Source of the DNA: Streptomyces resistomycificus
GTDB taxonomy: Bacteria; Actinomycetota; Actinomycetes; Streptomycetales; Streptomycetaceae
Assembly (NCBI RefSeq): GCF_001514265.1
Contig: NZ_KQ948988.1
Coordinates: forward strand, 1 to 64,000
Reading direction: 5' to 3'
DNA: 64,000 nt
The translations under genes were made by a program, and so were the position numbers. The notes beneath the pieces are model-generated. The model was not told the DNA's origin, did not search any database, and worked only from the letters and a program-made list of their open reading frames with translations. Each line of letters begins with the position of its first letter. The first letter of the stretch is position 1. This document shows, piece after piece, positions 8,251-15,922 of this stretch.

Positions 8251-8359
8251 TCCGCCAGGCGCCCAGCCCCGCTCCGCCCCCCAACGCCAGGCGGCACCAC
8301 CATCCATCCATCGCATCGTGCTGCCCTCAGGGGTGGCACAACCTCCCAAGGGATAAATC

Positions 8360-9097
8360 ATGAAAATTACTGTCATAGGCGCCGGTGCCATCGGCGGGAA
8401 CCTCGCTGCCAAGCTCAGCACGGCCGGTCATGACGTCCAGGTGGCCGACGCCCGCGGCCCCGAGGCCGTCCGGGCGGAGGTGCTGGAGTCCGGGGCCCGC
8501 GCGGCGGAGCTCGCCGACGCCGTCCAGGGCCGGGACGTCATCGTCCTGTCGATCCCGTTCGGGGTGGCGGGCCAGCTGGCGGACCTGTTCGCGTCGGTGC
8601 CCGACGAGACGGTGGTCATCGACACCTCGAACTACTACCCCGGCATGCTCAGCGAGCCGATCGAGGCGGTGGACCACGGCCAGGTGGAGAGCGTGTACAC
8701 CGCCGAGCTGCTCGGCCGCCCCGTGGTCAAGGCGTGGAACGCCGCGCTGGCCGAAACCCAGCGGACCAAGGGCGTCCCGGCCGGAACGCCCGGCCGCCTC
8801 GCCATCCCCGTCGCCGGCGACTCCGAGGAGGCGCGGAAGGTGGCCATGAGCCTGGTGGACGACACCGGCTTCGACCCCTACGACGCCGGCACGCTGGCCG
8901 ACTCCTGGCGCCAGCAGCCGAACAGCCCCGCCTACTGCACCGAACTGACCCTCGACGAGCTGCCGGCGGCCCTGGCCGCGGCCGACCGCGTCAAGGATGC
9001 AGCCATCCGCGACAGCCTCCCGGAACGCATCGCCGCCCTCGGTGCCAATCCCACCGTCGAGGACGTCGTCGAGATGAACCGCGCCGCCCACCGCTGA
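8360..9097 (+). CDS. NADPH-dependent F420 reductase-like / NAD(P)-binding oxidoreductase
   Basis: A 245-aa single-Rossmann protein. MKITVIGAGAIGGNLAAKL opens with the GxGxxG motif at residues 7-12, as in F420:NADP oxidoreductases and related NAD-binding proteins. VIVLSIPFG and VVIDTSNYYPGM follow at the expected places. It may recycle reduced F420 or act on a small ketone; the choice is not decided by sequence. It is 109 nt downstream of the TetR gene and upstream of the nitroreductase. GGG before the ATG is a weak ribosome site. Confidence 0.78.
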   Translation: MKITVIGAGAIGGNLAAKLSTAGHDVQVADARGPEAVRAEVLESGARAAELADAVQGRDVIVLSIPFGVAGQLADLFASVPDETVVIDTSNYYPGMLSEPIEAVDHGQVESVYTAELLGRPVVKAWNAALAETQRTKGVPAGTPGRLAIPVAGDSEEARKVAMSLVDDTGFDPYDAGTLADSWRQQPNSPAYCTELTLDELPAALAAADRVKDAAIRDSLPERIAALGANPTVEDVVEMNRAAHR

Positions 9098-9298
9098 GTC
9101 ACCCGACGCCGCCTTCGTGCACGCAACGGCACGAGGACGGCAACGCCGGCACACCACGAACGAAGACGAACACGAAGAGCGCACAGTCCCCCGCGCTGCA
9201 GACTGCAGCTTCGGCACGCCGCTGCCTGCGAGCATCCGCAAGCCTGCCGGCACCCGCAGGGCGCGTCCGCAGCCGCGGCGGCCTCCGCGCAGCGCGGC

Positions 9299-10033
9299 AT
9301 GGCAGATGACTGCGCGCCACGGAGAGGAACTGCCTTGCCCGGCACCGCATCACCCTTCACCGACATCGCACGCTCCCGTCGCTCCCCCCGGCAGTTCCTG
9401 GCCGCCGCCCTGTCCCCTGCGGACATCCGCGGCGTGTTGGAAGACGCGCAGACGGCGCCCTCGAACAGCAACACCCAGCCATGGTCAGTGCACGTCGTCT
9501 CGGGTGCGGCGCGGGACGCCCTGGCCAAACAGCTACTCCGGGCCGAGGAGGAGGGGCGGACCTCCCCGGACTTCACCGACGGCTACGGCGACGGCCTCTA
9601 CCTCGCACGCTCGCAGGCCCTGGGCGCAAGTGTCTACCGGGCCCGGGGCATCGAGCGCTCGGACCGGGACGGCAGGAGGGCGGCGGTCCGCGAGAACCTG
9701 GAGTTCTACGGTGCTCCCCACGCCGCGTTCCTGTTCATGCCGGCGCTCGGAGACGGGGTACGGACGGCCGGCGACATCGGCATGTACGCGCAGAACTTCC
9801 TGCTCTCGCTGGCGGCCCGAGGGCTGGCCGGCATCCCGCAGACCGTCCTCGGCGTCTACGCCGACACCGTCCGCGAGTTCCTGGGCGTCCCCGCGGAGCT
9901 CAAGCTGCTGTTCGGCATCTCCTTCGGCATGGCCGACCCGGAGGCACCGGTGAACACGCTCCGCACGGAGCGGGTTCCGCTGCAGCGGAGCGTGGTCCTT
10001 CACGACACCCCAGGAGTCCTCGGCAGGCAGTAG
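9299..10033 (+). CDS. Nitroreductase-family FMN oxidoreductase
   Basis: A 244-aa NAD(P)H-dependent flavoprotein that reduces nitro or quinone groups in its relatives. SRRSPRQF near residue 27 is the FMN-phosphate-binding pattern, APSNSNTQPWSVHVV near 53 is the second flavin contact, and GIPQTVLG and FGISFGMAD mark the C-terminal half. Start uncertain: the ATG at 9299 has no ribosome site, whereas the TTG at 9335 has GGAGAGGA 6 nt upstream and begins just before the conserved domain, so 9335 is a strong alternative. The 200-nt gap before it shows no gene. Confidence 0.85.
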   Translation: MADDCAPRRGTALPGTASPFTDIARSRRSPRQFLAAALSPADIRGVLEDAQTAPSNSNTQPWSVHVVSGAARDALAKQLLRAEEEGRTSPDFTDGYGDGLYLARSQALGASVYRARGIERSDRDGRRAAVRENLEFYGAPHAAFLFMPALGDGVRTAGDIGMYAQNFLLSLAARGLAGIPQTVLGVYADTVREFLGVPAELKLLFGISFGMADPEAPVNTLRTERVPLQRSVVLHDTPGVLGRQ

Positions 10034-10038
10034 TTACT

Positions 10039-10095
10039 CCGCCCGCCGGAAGCATCCGGCGGGCGGGCCCGGGCCGCCACTCGGCCGGCCCGGGC
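10039..10095 (+). terminator. Tandem GC hairpins between nitroreductase and monooxygenase genes
   Basis: A perfect 12-bp stem with AGCA loop (10039-10066) is followed at once by a second 9-bp stem (GCCCGGGCC / GGCCCGGGC, 10067-10095). There is no T-run, which is usual for streptomycete terminators. Together they probably reduce read-through into the downstream monooxygenase gene. Confidence 0.6.
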
Positions 10096-10152
10096 CCGGC
10101 GCCCGCATCGGAGACATTCTCCGTTTCTCATCGCCTCGTCTGAGGAGTAACC

Positions 10153-11493
10153 ATGACAAGCCGACAGATGATCCTGGGCATGCAGTTCAGCGGCGGATAC
10201 GGGGCCGCACCCGGGGCCTGGCGGCTGCCCGGTGCGAACCTGAACAGCTACACGGACATGGACCAGTTCGTGCGGTACGCGCAGGCCGCCGAGCGCGGCA
10301 AGATCCAGCTGCTGTTCATCGCCGACACCCCGGTCCTGGACGTCGACCTCGACCACCATGCCCCGCACCACATGATCGACCCGCTGCTGATCCTGACCGT
10401 CCTCGCGCGCGAGACCGAGCGGATCGGCCTGGTCACCACGGCCTCCACCACGTTCACCGAGCCCTACAATCTCGCCCGCCAGTTCAAGGCCTTGGACGTG
10501 ATCAGCAACGGCCGGGCCGGATGGAACGCGGTGACCACCTCCGACCCCGCCGCCGCGGCGAACTTCGGCGCGACGATCCCGCCGCGCGCGGAGAAGTACG
10601 AGCGTGCCCACGAGGTCATCCAGATCGTGCAGGGGCTGTGGGGCAGCTGGGAGAAGGACGCCTGGCTGCTCGACGTCGACGGCAAGCGGTTCGCCGACAT
10701 GGACAAGATCCAGCCGGTCAACCTGCAGGGCAAGCACGCCGCCTCCCGCGGCCCGCTGCCCATCCCCCCGTCCGAGCAGGGCCAGCCGGTCATCTTCCAG
10801 GCAGGCGGCGGCAGTTACGGCCTGGAACTCGCGGGCCGTTACGCCAGCGGCGTCTACGCCAACCCGTACACAATCGAGGACGCCCGGGCCCAGCGCAAGG
10901 CCCTGCGGGACGCCGTCAAGCGCGCCGGACGCGACCCGGACGAGGTGAAGATGCTCGCCGGCTTCATGCCGACCATCGCCCCCTCCCGCCAGGCCGCCCT
11001 GGAACGGCGCCGCTTCCTGGACGAGGTCGTCGACCTGAACCAACGCGTCCGCTACCTCGGCGCCATGATCGGCCTCCCGCTCGGCCCCGCCCAGCTCGAC
11101 GAGCCCCTGACCGCGGACCAGTTGGCCGACGCCATACCCAGCCCGCACGACCCGCGCTCCGCCCGCGCCCTCGAAGTGGCCCGGGAAGGCTGGACCCTGC
11201 GCGACGTGCTCGCCCACGGCGTCATCGACTACCACCCGGTCGTGGCCGGCACCGCCGCCGACGTGGCCGACCACATGCAGCAGTGGTTCGAGGCAGGGGC
11301 CTGCGACGGCTTCTCGATCGCCATCGACAGCTACCACGACGGCTTCGACGCCTTCGTCGACCAGGTCGTCCCGATCCTGCAGGAACGCGGCCTGTTCCAC
11401 GACGACTACGAAGGCCCCACCCTGCGCGAGAACCTCGGCGCCCACGAGCAGTACGGCCTCGACCCGCGCCTCACGAGGCCGGCCCGGTCATGA
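10153..11493 (+). CDS. LLM-class flavin-dependent monooxygenase (NtaA/SnaA/DszA type)
   Basis: A 446-aa FMNH2- or F420-dependent monooxygenase of the bacterial luciferase superfamily. RQMILGMQFSGG opens the barrel, FIADTP near residue 55 and LDVISNGRAGWNAVTT near 120 are the class motifs, and VIFQAGGG and YANPYT follow. Relatives oxidise chelators, sulfones or antibiotic intermediates; the substrate here is unknown. The ATG at 10153 has GAGGAG 6 nt before it. With the upstream F420-reductase-like protein and nitroreductase it forms a plausible xenobiotic-oxidation group that makes and uses reduced flavin. Confidence 0.88.
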   Translation: MTSRQMILGMQFSGGYGAAPGAWRLPGANLNSYTDMDQFVRYAQAAERGKIQLLFIADTPVLDVDLDHHAPHHMIDPLLILTVLARETERIGLVTTASTTFTEPYNLARQFKALDVISNGRAGWNAVTTSDPAAAANFGATIPPRAEKYERAHEVIQIVQGLWGSWEKDAWLLDVDGKRFADMDKIQPVNLQGKHAASRGPLPIPPSEQGQPVIFQAGGGSYGLELAGRYASGVYANPYTIEDARAQRKALRDAVKRAGRDPDEVKMLAGFMPTIAPSRQAALERRRFLDEVVDLNQRVRYLGAMIGLPLGPAQLDEPLTADQLADAIPSPHDPRSARALEVAREGWTLRDVLAHGVIDYHPVVAGTAADVADHMQQWFEAGACDGFSIAIDSYHDGFDAFVDQVVPILQERGLFHDDYEGPTLRENLGAHEQYGLDPRLTRPARS

Positions 11494-11688
11494 CCATCAC
11501 CGGAAAGGTCAGGTTTGCCGCGACCACGGGCAACGTCGCGGAGCAGAGGTTATGGGGAGGGTTTGATGCTGTCCGACGGGTGGCCGCCCAGCTGGCGAGG
11601 AGTTTGAGCCGTTCTTCGTCGGGGGGCCCGGCTGGGCGGTGTGGATGGTCAGAGAGCGTGCCCCGTGAGCGGACATGGACAGGAGACC

Positions 11689-11891
11689 TTCCACCACCCG
11701 CAGGTCGGCGTCCTCACCCTGGTCGGCCAGAGCGTGCACCTCGAAGGCACCCCTGGCCAGCGCCTAGGCGCCTACACCGCCGAGTCGGGCACCCCGATCA
11801 TGACGCCATGCTCCTGCTCGACATGACGGCGCCCGAGTCCGGTGAGCAGTGGGAAACGCAGGCCGAGCGCCGGCGGCCCGCCTCGTCCTGA
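11689..11891 (+). pseudogene. Remnant of an MmyB-type regulator (C-terminal end, frameshifted)
   Basis: Positions 11689-11800 read FHHPQVGVLTLVGQSVHLEG then TPGQRLGAYTAESGTP, the closing block of MmyB-domain regulators. The expected continuation DHDAMLLLDMTAP is in another frame and runs to a stop at 11891. The HTH and most of the ligand domain are gone. Traces such as GEEFEPFF in yet another frame near 11590 may be further decay. It is a second MmyB-type gene in this window, now dead. Confidence 0.6.
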
Positions 11892-11968
11892 CCGGCTGCG
11901 GCTACCGGCTGCGGCTACCGGCTGCGGCTTCTGCCGCAGCGGCTGCGAGCCACATCTGCGAGCCACAT
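11891..11968. repeat. Short tandem repeats: three 13-bp copies, a hairpin, then two 13-bp copies
   Basis: ACCGGCTGCGGCT is repeated exactly three times (11891-11929). The last copy runs into an 8-bp perfect hairpin with TTCT loop (11921-11940). CTGCGAGCCACAT is then repeated twice (11943-11968). It lies between the MmyB relic and the 3' end of the minus-strand terD-like gene, so the hairpin could serve as terminator for either strand. The remainder of 11494-12018 shows no intact gene. Confidence 0.65.
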
Positions 11969-12018
11969 CGTGTGGGCACACCGCCCCGCCGTCGCGCGTC
12001 TCGCGGCGGCGCCGTCGG

Positions 12019-12552
12019 TCAGGGCCGTGGGGCGCGGCCCATCTCCGTGGTGAAGACCACGGGGTCGCTGTCGAACCCCCGGACCAGCTCATGGAACTCC
12101 CAGGCTCCGGAAGCGTCCCGGGTGAACTCCGCGACCGTCGCCGCGGTGGATCCGGACACCTGCGTGAGGTCGTCCTTCAGAAGCTCCTTGTACCTCTCGA
12201 CCACCAGCACTCCGGCGTTGGACATGTCGCCGAAGGTCTTGGGTCCGCTGTTCTGGTGGATCGCCACACCCACGACGACCCGAGCGAAGGAGGAGGCGAG
12301 TCGATCGAGCTCCACGGTCATCACTTCGACGTAGCCGAGGCCCTGACCGGTCTGGCTGTGCCGGCTCATGTTGATGGTGCCGTCCGGTGAGCGGCTGTCG
12401 AAGTGGACGACGTACACAGGCCGCCCGTAGGGGGCGTCCGCCGAGTAGGTCGTGGCGATGATGTCGAGATGGTGCGACGGCTGCTCCCAGGGACTCGGGT
12501 CCCACTTGAGCCGTATCTCGACCTTCCCCACTCCCTGGCTGTCGCCGCTCAC
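12019..12552 (-). CDS. TerD-family protein
   Basis: A 177-aa member of the TerD/CABP family (tellurite-resistance-type, calcium-binding stress proteins). The GTG at 12552 gives VSGDSQGVGKVEIRLKWDP, the usual TerD opening, with GGGGAGAGG upstream; the ATG at 12582 would add ten residues of no family likeness. HHLDIIATTY, HFDSRSPDGTINMSRHSQTG and VGVAIHQNSGPKTFGDMSNA follow family order. The acidic positions usual for calcium sites are only partly kept. Relatives are often tied to stress or membrane-associated complexes, but no other ter gene is next to it. Confidence 0.82.
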   Translation of the reverse strand: MSGDSQGVGKVEIRLKWDPSPWEQPSHHLDIIATTYSADAPYGRPVYVVHFDSRSPDGTINMSRHSQTGQGLGYVEVMTVELDRLASSFARVVVGVAIHQNSGPKTFGDMSNAGVLVVERYKELLKDDLTQVSGSTAATVAEFTRDASGAWEFHELVRGFDSDPVVFTTEMGRAPRP

Positions 12553-12702
12553 CGGATTGCCGCCTCTCCCCTGCCAAGCCACCGCGGGGTGGTCCCCGCC
12601 ATGGTCAAGTATGGCCCTCGACCCACCTGTTGAAGCCCGGTACGGCAGGCTCCCGTGTTCCGCCTCACCTGAGCGGCAGCCGCGGTGCCCGCCGAGTTCC
12701 TC

Positions 12703-13431
12703 CTACGGCGTGTCCGGCGCCTTGCCGGCCAGGTAGACGGTGTTGGCCGAGGTGCCGCCTTGCAGGGGGTTGCCGAAGTCGACGACATGGGCCGCTGCAC
12801 GTGCGAAGACTTCGGTGAGGGCGGAGGTGAACCGGTCGTCTGGCGGGTCGTTGGACCACAGGGCGAACACCCCGCCCGGGTGGAGGTGAGCGGCGAGGGC
12901 CCGGAGCCCGGCGGGCTGGTAGAGCGCCGCGTGGCGCGGGTGGAGCACCTGGCGCGGTGAATGGTCGACGTCCAGCAGGACGGCGTGGAAGCGACGGCCC
13001 GGCTCCTCGGGGTCCAGACCGCGGGGGTCGGCGGCCAGCGCGAAGAAGTCGCCGTGGACCAGGCGGCAGCGGTCGTCCGACGTGAGCCGGGCTCCGAGGG
13101 GCACCAGGTGCCGCTGGTGCCAGCCGATGACCTCGGCGAGCGCGTCGATCACGGTCAGCGAGCGCACCCGGGGGTCGTCCAGGGCCGCCTGGGCGGTGTA
13201 GCCGAGTCCGAGTCCGCCGACGGCCACGTCCAGTTCGGTGTCCGGCAGTTGTGCCAGGGCGAGTTCGGCGAGCGCGATCTCGCCGGTGGTGAAGAGGCTG
13301 GACATCAGGAACTCGTCGCCCAGTTTCACCTCGTACACGTCGTCTCCCGAGACCGGGTGGCGGCGTCGGCGCAGACTGATCTCGCCGATCGGTGTCGGTT
13401 GCCAGTCGATCTCCTCCAGGCGCCGGCTCAT
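12703..13431 (-). CDS. Spermidine synthase-like SAM-dependent protein
   Basis: A 242-aa protein with a class I methyltransferase/aminopropyltransferase fold. The N-terminal beta region TPIGEISLRRRRHPVSGDDV is followed by LDVAVGGLGLGYTAQAAL near residue 68 (nucleotide-binding loop), VIDALAEVIGWH, RCRLVHGDFF and AVLLDVDHSPRQVL. These mirror the SpeE order, though the usual GGGDG is here GGLGLG and the catalytic Asp loop is altered, so true polyamine synthesis is doubtful. The gene is 102 nt downstream of the RNase J gene on the same strand. Confidence 0.72.
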   Translation of the reverse strand: MSRRLEEIDWQPTPIGEISLRRRRHPVSGDDVYEVKLGDEFLMSSLFTTGEIALAELALAQLPDTELDVAVGGLGLGYTAQAALDDPRVRSLTVIDALAEVIGWHQRHLVPLGARLTSDDRCRLVHGDFFALAADPRGLDPEEPGRRFHAVLLDVDHSPRQVLHPRHAALYQPAGLRALAAHLHPGGVFALWSNDPPDDRFTSALTEVFARAAAHVVDFGNPLQGGTSANTVYLAGKAPDTP

Positions 13432-13533
13432 CCGTTCACCTTTCTGACGTTCGTGGCCGCACGGGGCGGTGGCCGGCGTGGCGACGCATGCCCCGCCCCC
13501 GTGAGGGAGCGGGGAGTCGGGGTGGCGGCCCGG

Positions 13534-15219
13534 TCAGGCGTCGATGATGACGGGGATGATCAACGGCCTGCGGCGGTGGGTGCGGAACGCCCAGTTGGCC
13601 ACCGCACGGGCGACGAGCTGTTCGAGCTGGTGGGCGTCGCCGACGCCTTCCTCCGCGGCGGTGGCCAGTGTCTTCTCGATGACGGGGATGACCGGCTCGA
13701 AGGTGGTGTCGTCGTGGACGAAGCCGCGCGCCAGGAAGTCGGGGGCCTCGGCGAGGGCGCCGGTGTCGGCGTCGACGATGGCCACGACCGTGATGACGCC
13801 CTCCTGGGCGAGGGTGACCCGGTCCTTGAGGGACGCCTCGGTGGCGCCGCCGACTTCCATGCCGTCCACGTAGACGTTGCCCGCCGGCACCTTGCCGGTG
13901 ATGGAGGCGCGGCCGTCGACGAGGTCGACGACGACACCGTCCTCGGCGATGACGACCCGGTCGGGGTCGACGCCGGTGCGGATGGCGAGGTCGGCGTTGG
14001 CCCGCAGGTGACGGAACTCGCCGTGCACGGGCATGACGTTGCGGGGCTTGACGATGTTGTAGCAGTAGACGAGCTCGCCGGCGCTGGCGTGCCCGGAGAC
14101 GTGCACCTTCGCGTTGCCCTTGTGGACGACGTTGGCGCCCCACCGCGTCAGGCCGTTGATCACCCGGTAGATGGCGTTCTCGTTGCCGGGGATGAGGGAA
14201 CTGGCGAGCAGGACGGTGTCGCCCTTGCCGATGCGGATCTGGTGGTCGCGGTTGGCCATCCGGGACAGGGCGGCCATCGGTTCGCCCTGCGATCCGGTGC
14301 ACACCAGGGTGATCTTGTGGTCGGGGAGCTTCTCCAGCTCCTTGGTGTTCACGATCAGGTTGGGCGGCACCTTGAGGTAGCCCAGGTCACGGGCGATGCC
14401 CATGTTGCGGACCATGGAGCGGCCCACGAAGGCCACCTTGCGGCCGTGCTGGTGGGCGGCGTCCAGGACCTGCTGGATGCGGTGCACGTGGCTGGCGAAG
14501 CTGGAGACGATGACCCGCCGCGGCGCGGTGCGCATCACCTGTTCGATCGCGGGGTTCAGCTCGCGTTCCGAGGTGGTGAAGCCGGGGACCTCGGCATTGG
14601 TGGAGTCGGTGAGGAACAGGTCCACGCCCTCCTCGCCGAGGCGGGCGAAGGCGCGCAGGTCGGTGATGCGGTCGTCCAGGGGGAACTGGTCCATCTTGAA
14701 GTCACCGGTGTGCAGCACCATCCCGGCCTGGGTGCGGATCGCGACGGCGAGGCTGTCGGGGATGGAGTGGTTGACCGCCACGAACTCGCAGTCGAAGGGG
14801 CCGAAGCCGCGCCGGTCGCCCTCGCGCACGCGCACCGTGCGGGGCCTGATCCCGTGCTCCTTGAGCTTGGCCTCGATGAAGGCGAGGGTGAGCTTGGAGC
14901 CGACGAGGGGGATGTCCCTCCGCTCCCGCAGCAGATAGGGCACGCCGCCGATGTGATCTTCGTGGCCGTGGGTGAGGACGATGGCGACGACATCGTCGAG
15001 GCGGTCCCGGATGGAGGTGAAGTCGGGCAGGATCACGTCCACGCCCGGCTGGTTCTCCTCCGGGAACAGCACACCGCAGTCCACGATCAGCAGTTTGCCG
15101 GCATGCTCGAAGACGGTCATGTTCCGGCCGATTTCGCCCAGACCGCCCAGGGCGGTGACCCTCAGCCCTCCGTCAGGCAGGGGCGGGGCGGCTTTGAGTT
15201 CTGGGTGCGGATGGCTCAT
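13534..15219 (-). CDS. rnj: Ribonuclease J (metallo-beta-lactamase/beta-CASP nuclease)
   Basis: A 561-aa RNA-processing nuclease with 5'-exonuclease and endonuclease activity in the family. GGLGEIGRNMTVFE near residue 25 and LTHGHEDHIGG near residue 82 (zinc-binding HxHxDH) begin the lactamase core. HTGDFKMDQ and DSTNAEVPG continue it, and SFASHVHRIQQ with GRSMVRNMGIARDLGYL is the beta-CASP region. The C-terminal motif ends RRPLIIPVIIDA. All catalytic residues visible to me are intact. From memory it differs at many positions from the principal streptomycete RNase J, so it may be a second paralogue. The ATG at 15219 is probably leaderless. Confidence 0.9.
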   Translation of the reverse strand: MSHPHPELKAAPPLPDGGLRVTALGGLGEIGRNMTVFEHAGKLLIVDCGVLFPEENQPGVDVILPDFTSIRDRLDDVVAIVLTHGHEDHIGGVPYLLRERRDIPLVGSKLTLAFIEAKLKEHGIRPRTVRVREGDRRGFGPFDCEFVAVNHSIPDSLAVAIRTQAGMVLHTGDFKMDQFPLDDRITDLRAFARLGEEGVDLFLTDSTNAEVPGFTTSERELNPAIEQVMRTAPRRVIVSSFASHVHRIQQVLDAAHQHGRKVAFVGRSMVRNMGIARDLGYLKVPPNLIVNTKELEKLPDHKITLVCTGSQGEPMAALSRMANRDHQIRIGKGDTVLLASSLIPGNENAIYRVINGLTRWGANVVHKGNAKVHVSGHASAGELVYCYNIVKPRNVMPVHGEFRHLRANADLAIRTGVDPDRVVIAEDGVVVDLVDGRASITGKVPAGNVYVDGMEVGGATEASLKDRVTLAQEGVITVVAIVDADTGALAEAPDFLARGFVHDDTTFEPVIPVIEKTLATAAEEGVGDAHQLEQLVARAVANWAFRTHRRRPLIIPVIIDA

Positions 15220-15225
15220 ACCCTC

Positions 15226-15231
15226 ACGTTA
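15226..15231 (-). promoter_or_regulatory. -10 box of a probable leaderless RNase J transcript
   Basis: On the minus strand TAACGT is separated from the ATG at 15219 by 6 nt (GAGGGT), placing the transcription start at about the start codon. The other bases of 15220-15407 hold no gene I can support. Confidence 0.4.
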
Positions 15232-15407
15232 TCGAAGAGTACGCCGCGCTGATCCACTGCCTGCCCGTGGATGCCGGGCGTGGTGCGCCGCGGTGCCCCC
15301 GAACGGGACGGTCTGGCCGGGGGAGGGACGGAGGTGCTTCTTGATCCCGCCCGGGAAACCCCGGCCCACGGACACCGACCTCAGGCGGTTCCCGTCGCCG
15401 TGACCGC

Positions 15408-15764
15408 TCAGCGGTCGGAATAGCTGAAGTCGCCCACGGTCCACGCGCTGACGTCGTCGATCGCGACCCGGTACATCCCGCCCGTCTCCGGGATCCCCAC
15501 CGTGCCCTGCAGGATCCGGGCGACATGGAAGTGCAGATGCGTGGGCGGATCGTTCTTCACGGGGGTGTCGAAAACGGCGGCGAACTCTCCCAGGAGGTCG
15601 GAGTCCTTCAGCACGTCCGACACCCGCTGCCTCCACACCGCCTCGGGCGCCAGCCGGCCGGTGATGACAGCACCACGGGTGACCACGGTCAGGGACATCT
15701 GGTTGCTCTGCCCGGTTTCCACCAGGGCCGCGACGTCAACGAGCAGGTCGTCAGGCTTCGACAT
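15408..15764 (-). CDS. Small conserved protein, possibly GvpU-like (118 aa)
   Basis: The frame opens further upstream, but the ATG at 15764 (MSKPDDLLVDVAALVETGQ) is chosen because a perfect TATAAT lies 7 nt before it and the upstream extension is low-complexity. SNQMSLTVVTRGAVITGRLA resembles the start of GvpU, a gas-vesicle accessory protein, and HLHFHVARILQGTVGIPE follows. The likeness is weak and from memory. No other gvp gene is in the window, so an ordinary small cytoplasmic protein is equally possible. Confidence 0.6.
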   Translation of the reverse strand: MSKPDDLLVDVAALVETGQSNQMSLTVVTRGAVITGRLAPEAVWRQRVSDVLKDSDLLGEFAAVFDTPVKNDPPTHLHFHVARILQGTVGIPETGGMYRVAIDDVSAWTVGDFSYSDR

Positions 15765-15771
15765 GGGGTTG

Positions 15772-15777
15772 ATTATA
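15772..15777 (-). promoter_or_regulatory. Consensus -10 box TATAAT, probable leaderless transcript
   Basis: A perfect TATAAT on the minus strand ends 7 nt before the ATG at 15764. No ribosome site lies between them, so translation probably starts at the mRNA 5' end. Such a perfect -10 is unusual in this GC-rich sequence. Confidence 0.55.
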
Positions 15778-15922
15778 TTCACCCGCCACCCGGCTGTCCG
15801 AGCGGTGGCGCCACCGGACGAGAGGGGCGCCCACGGTCCCTTTCGCCGGCGGCCCGGCGACTTTGAGGTCTCTTGGGAGGTCCCGGGCGCATGGAGTCCG
15901 GGTGCCGGGCAAGGTGCGAGGG

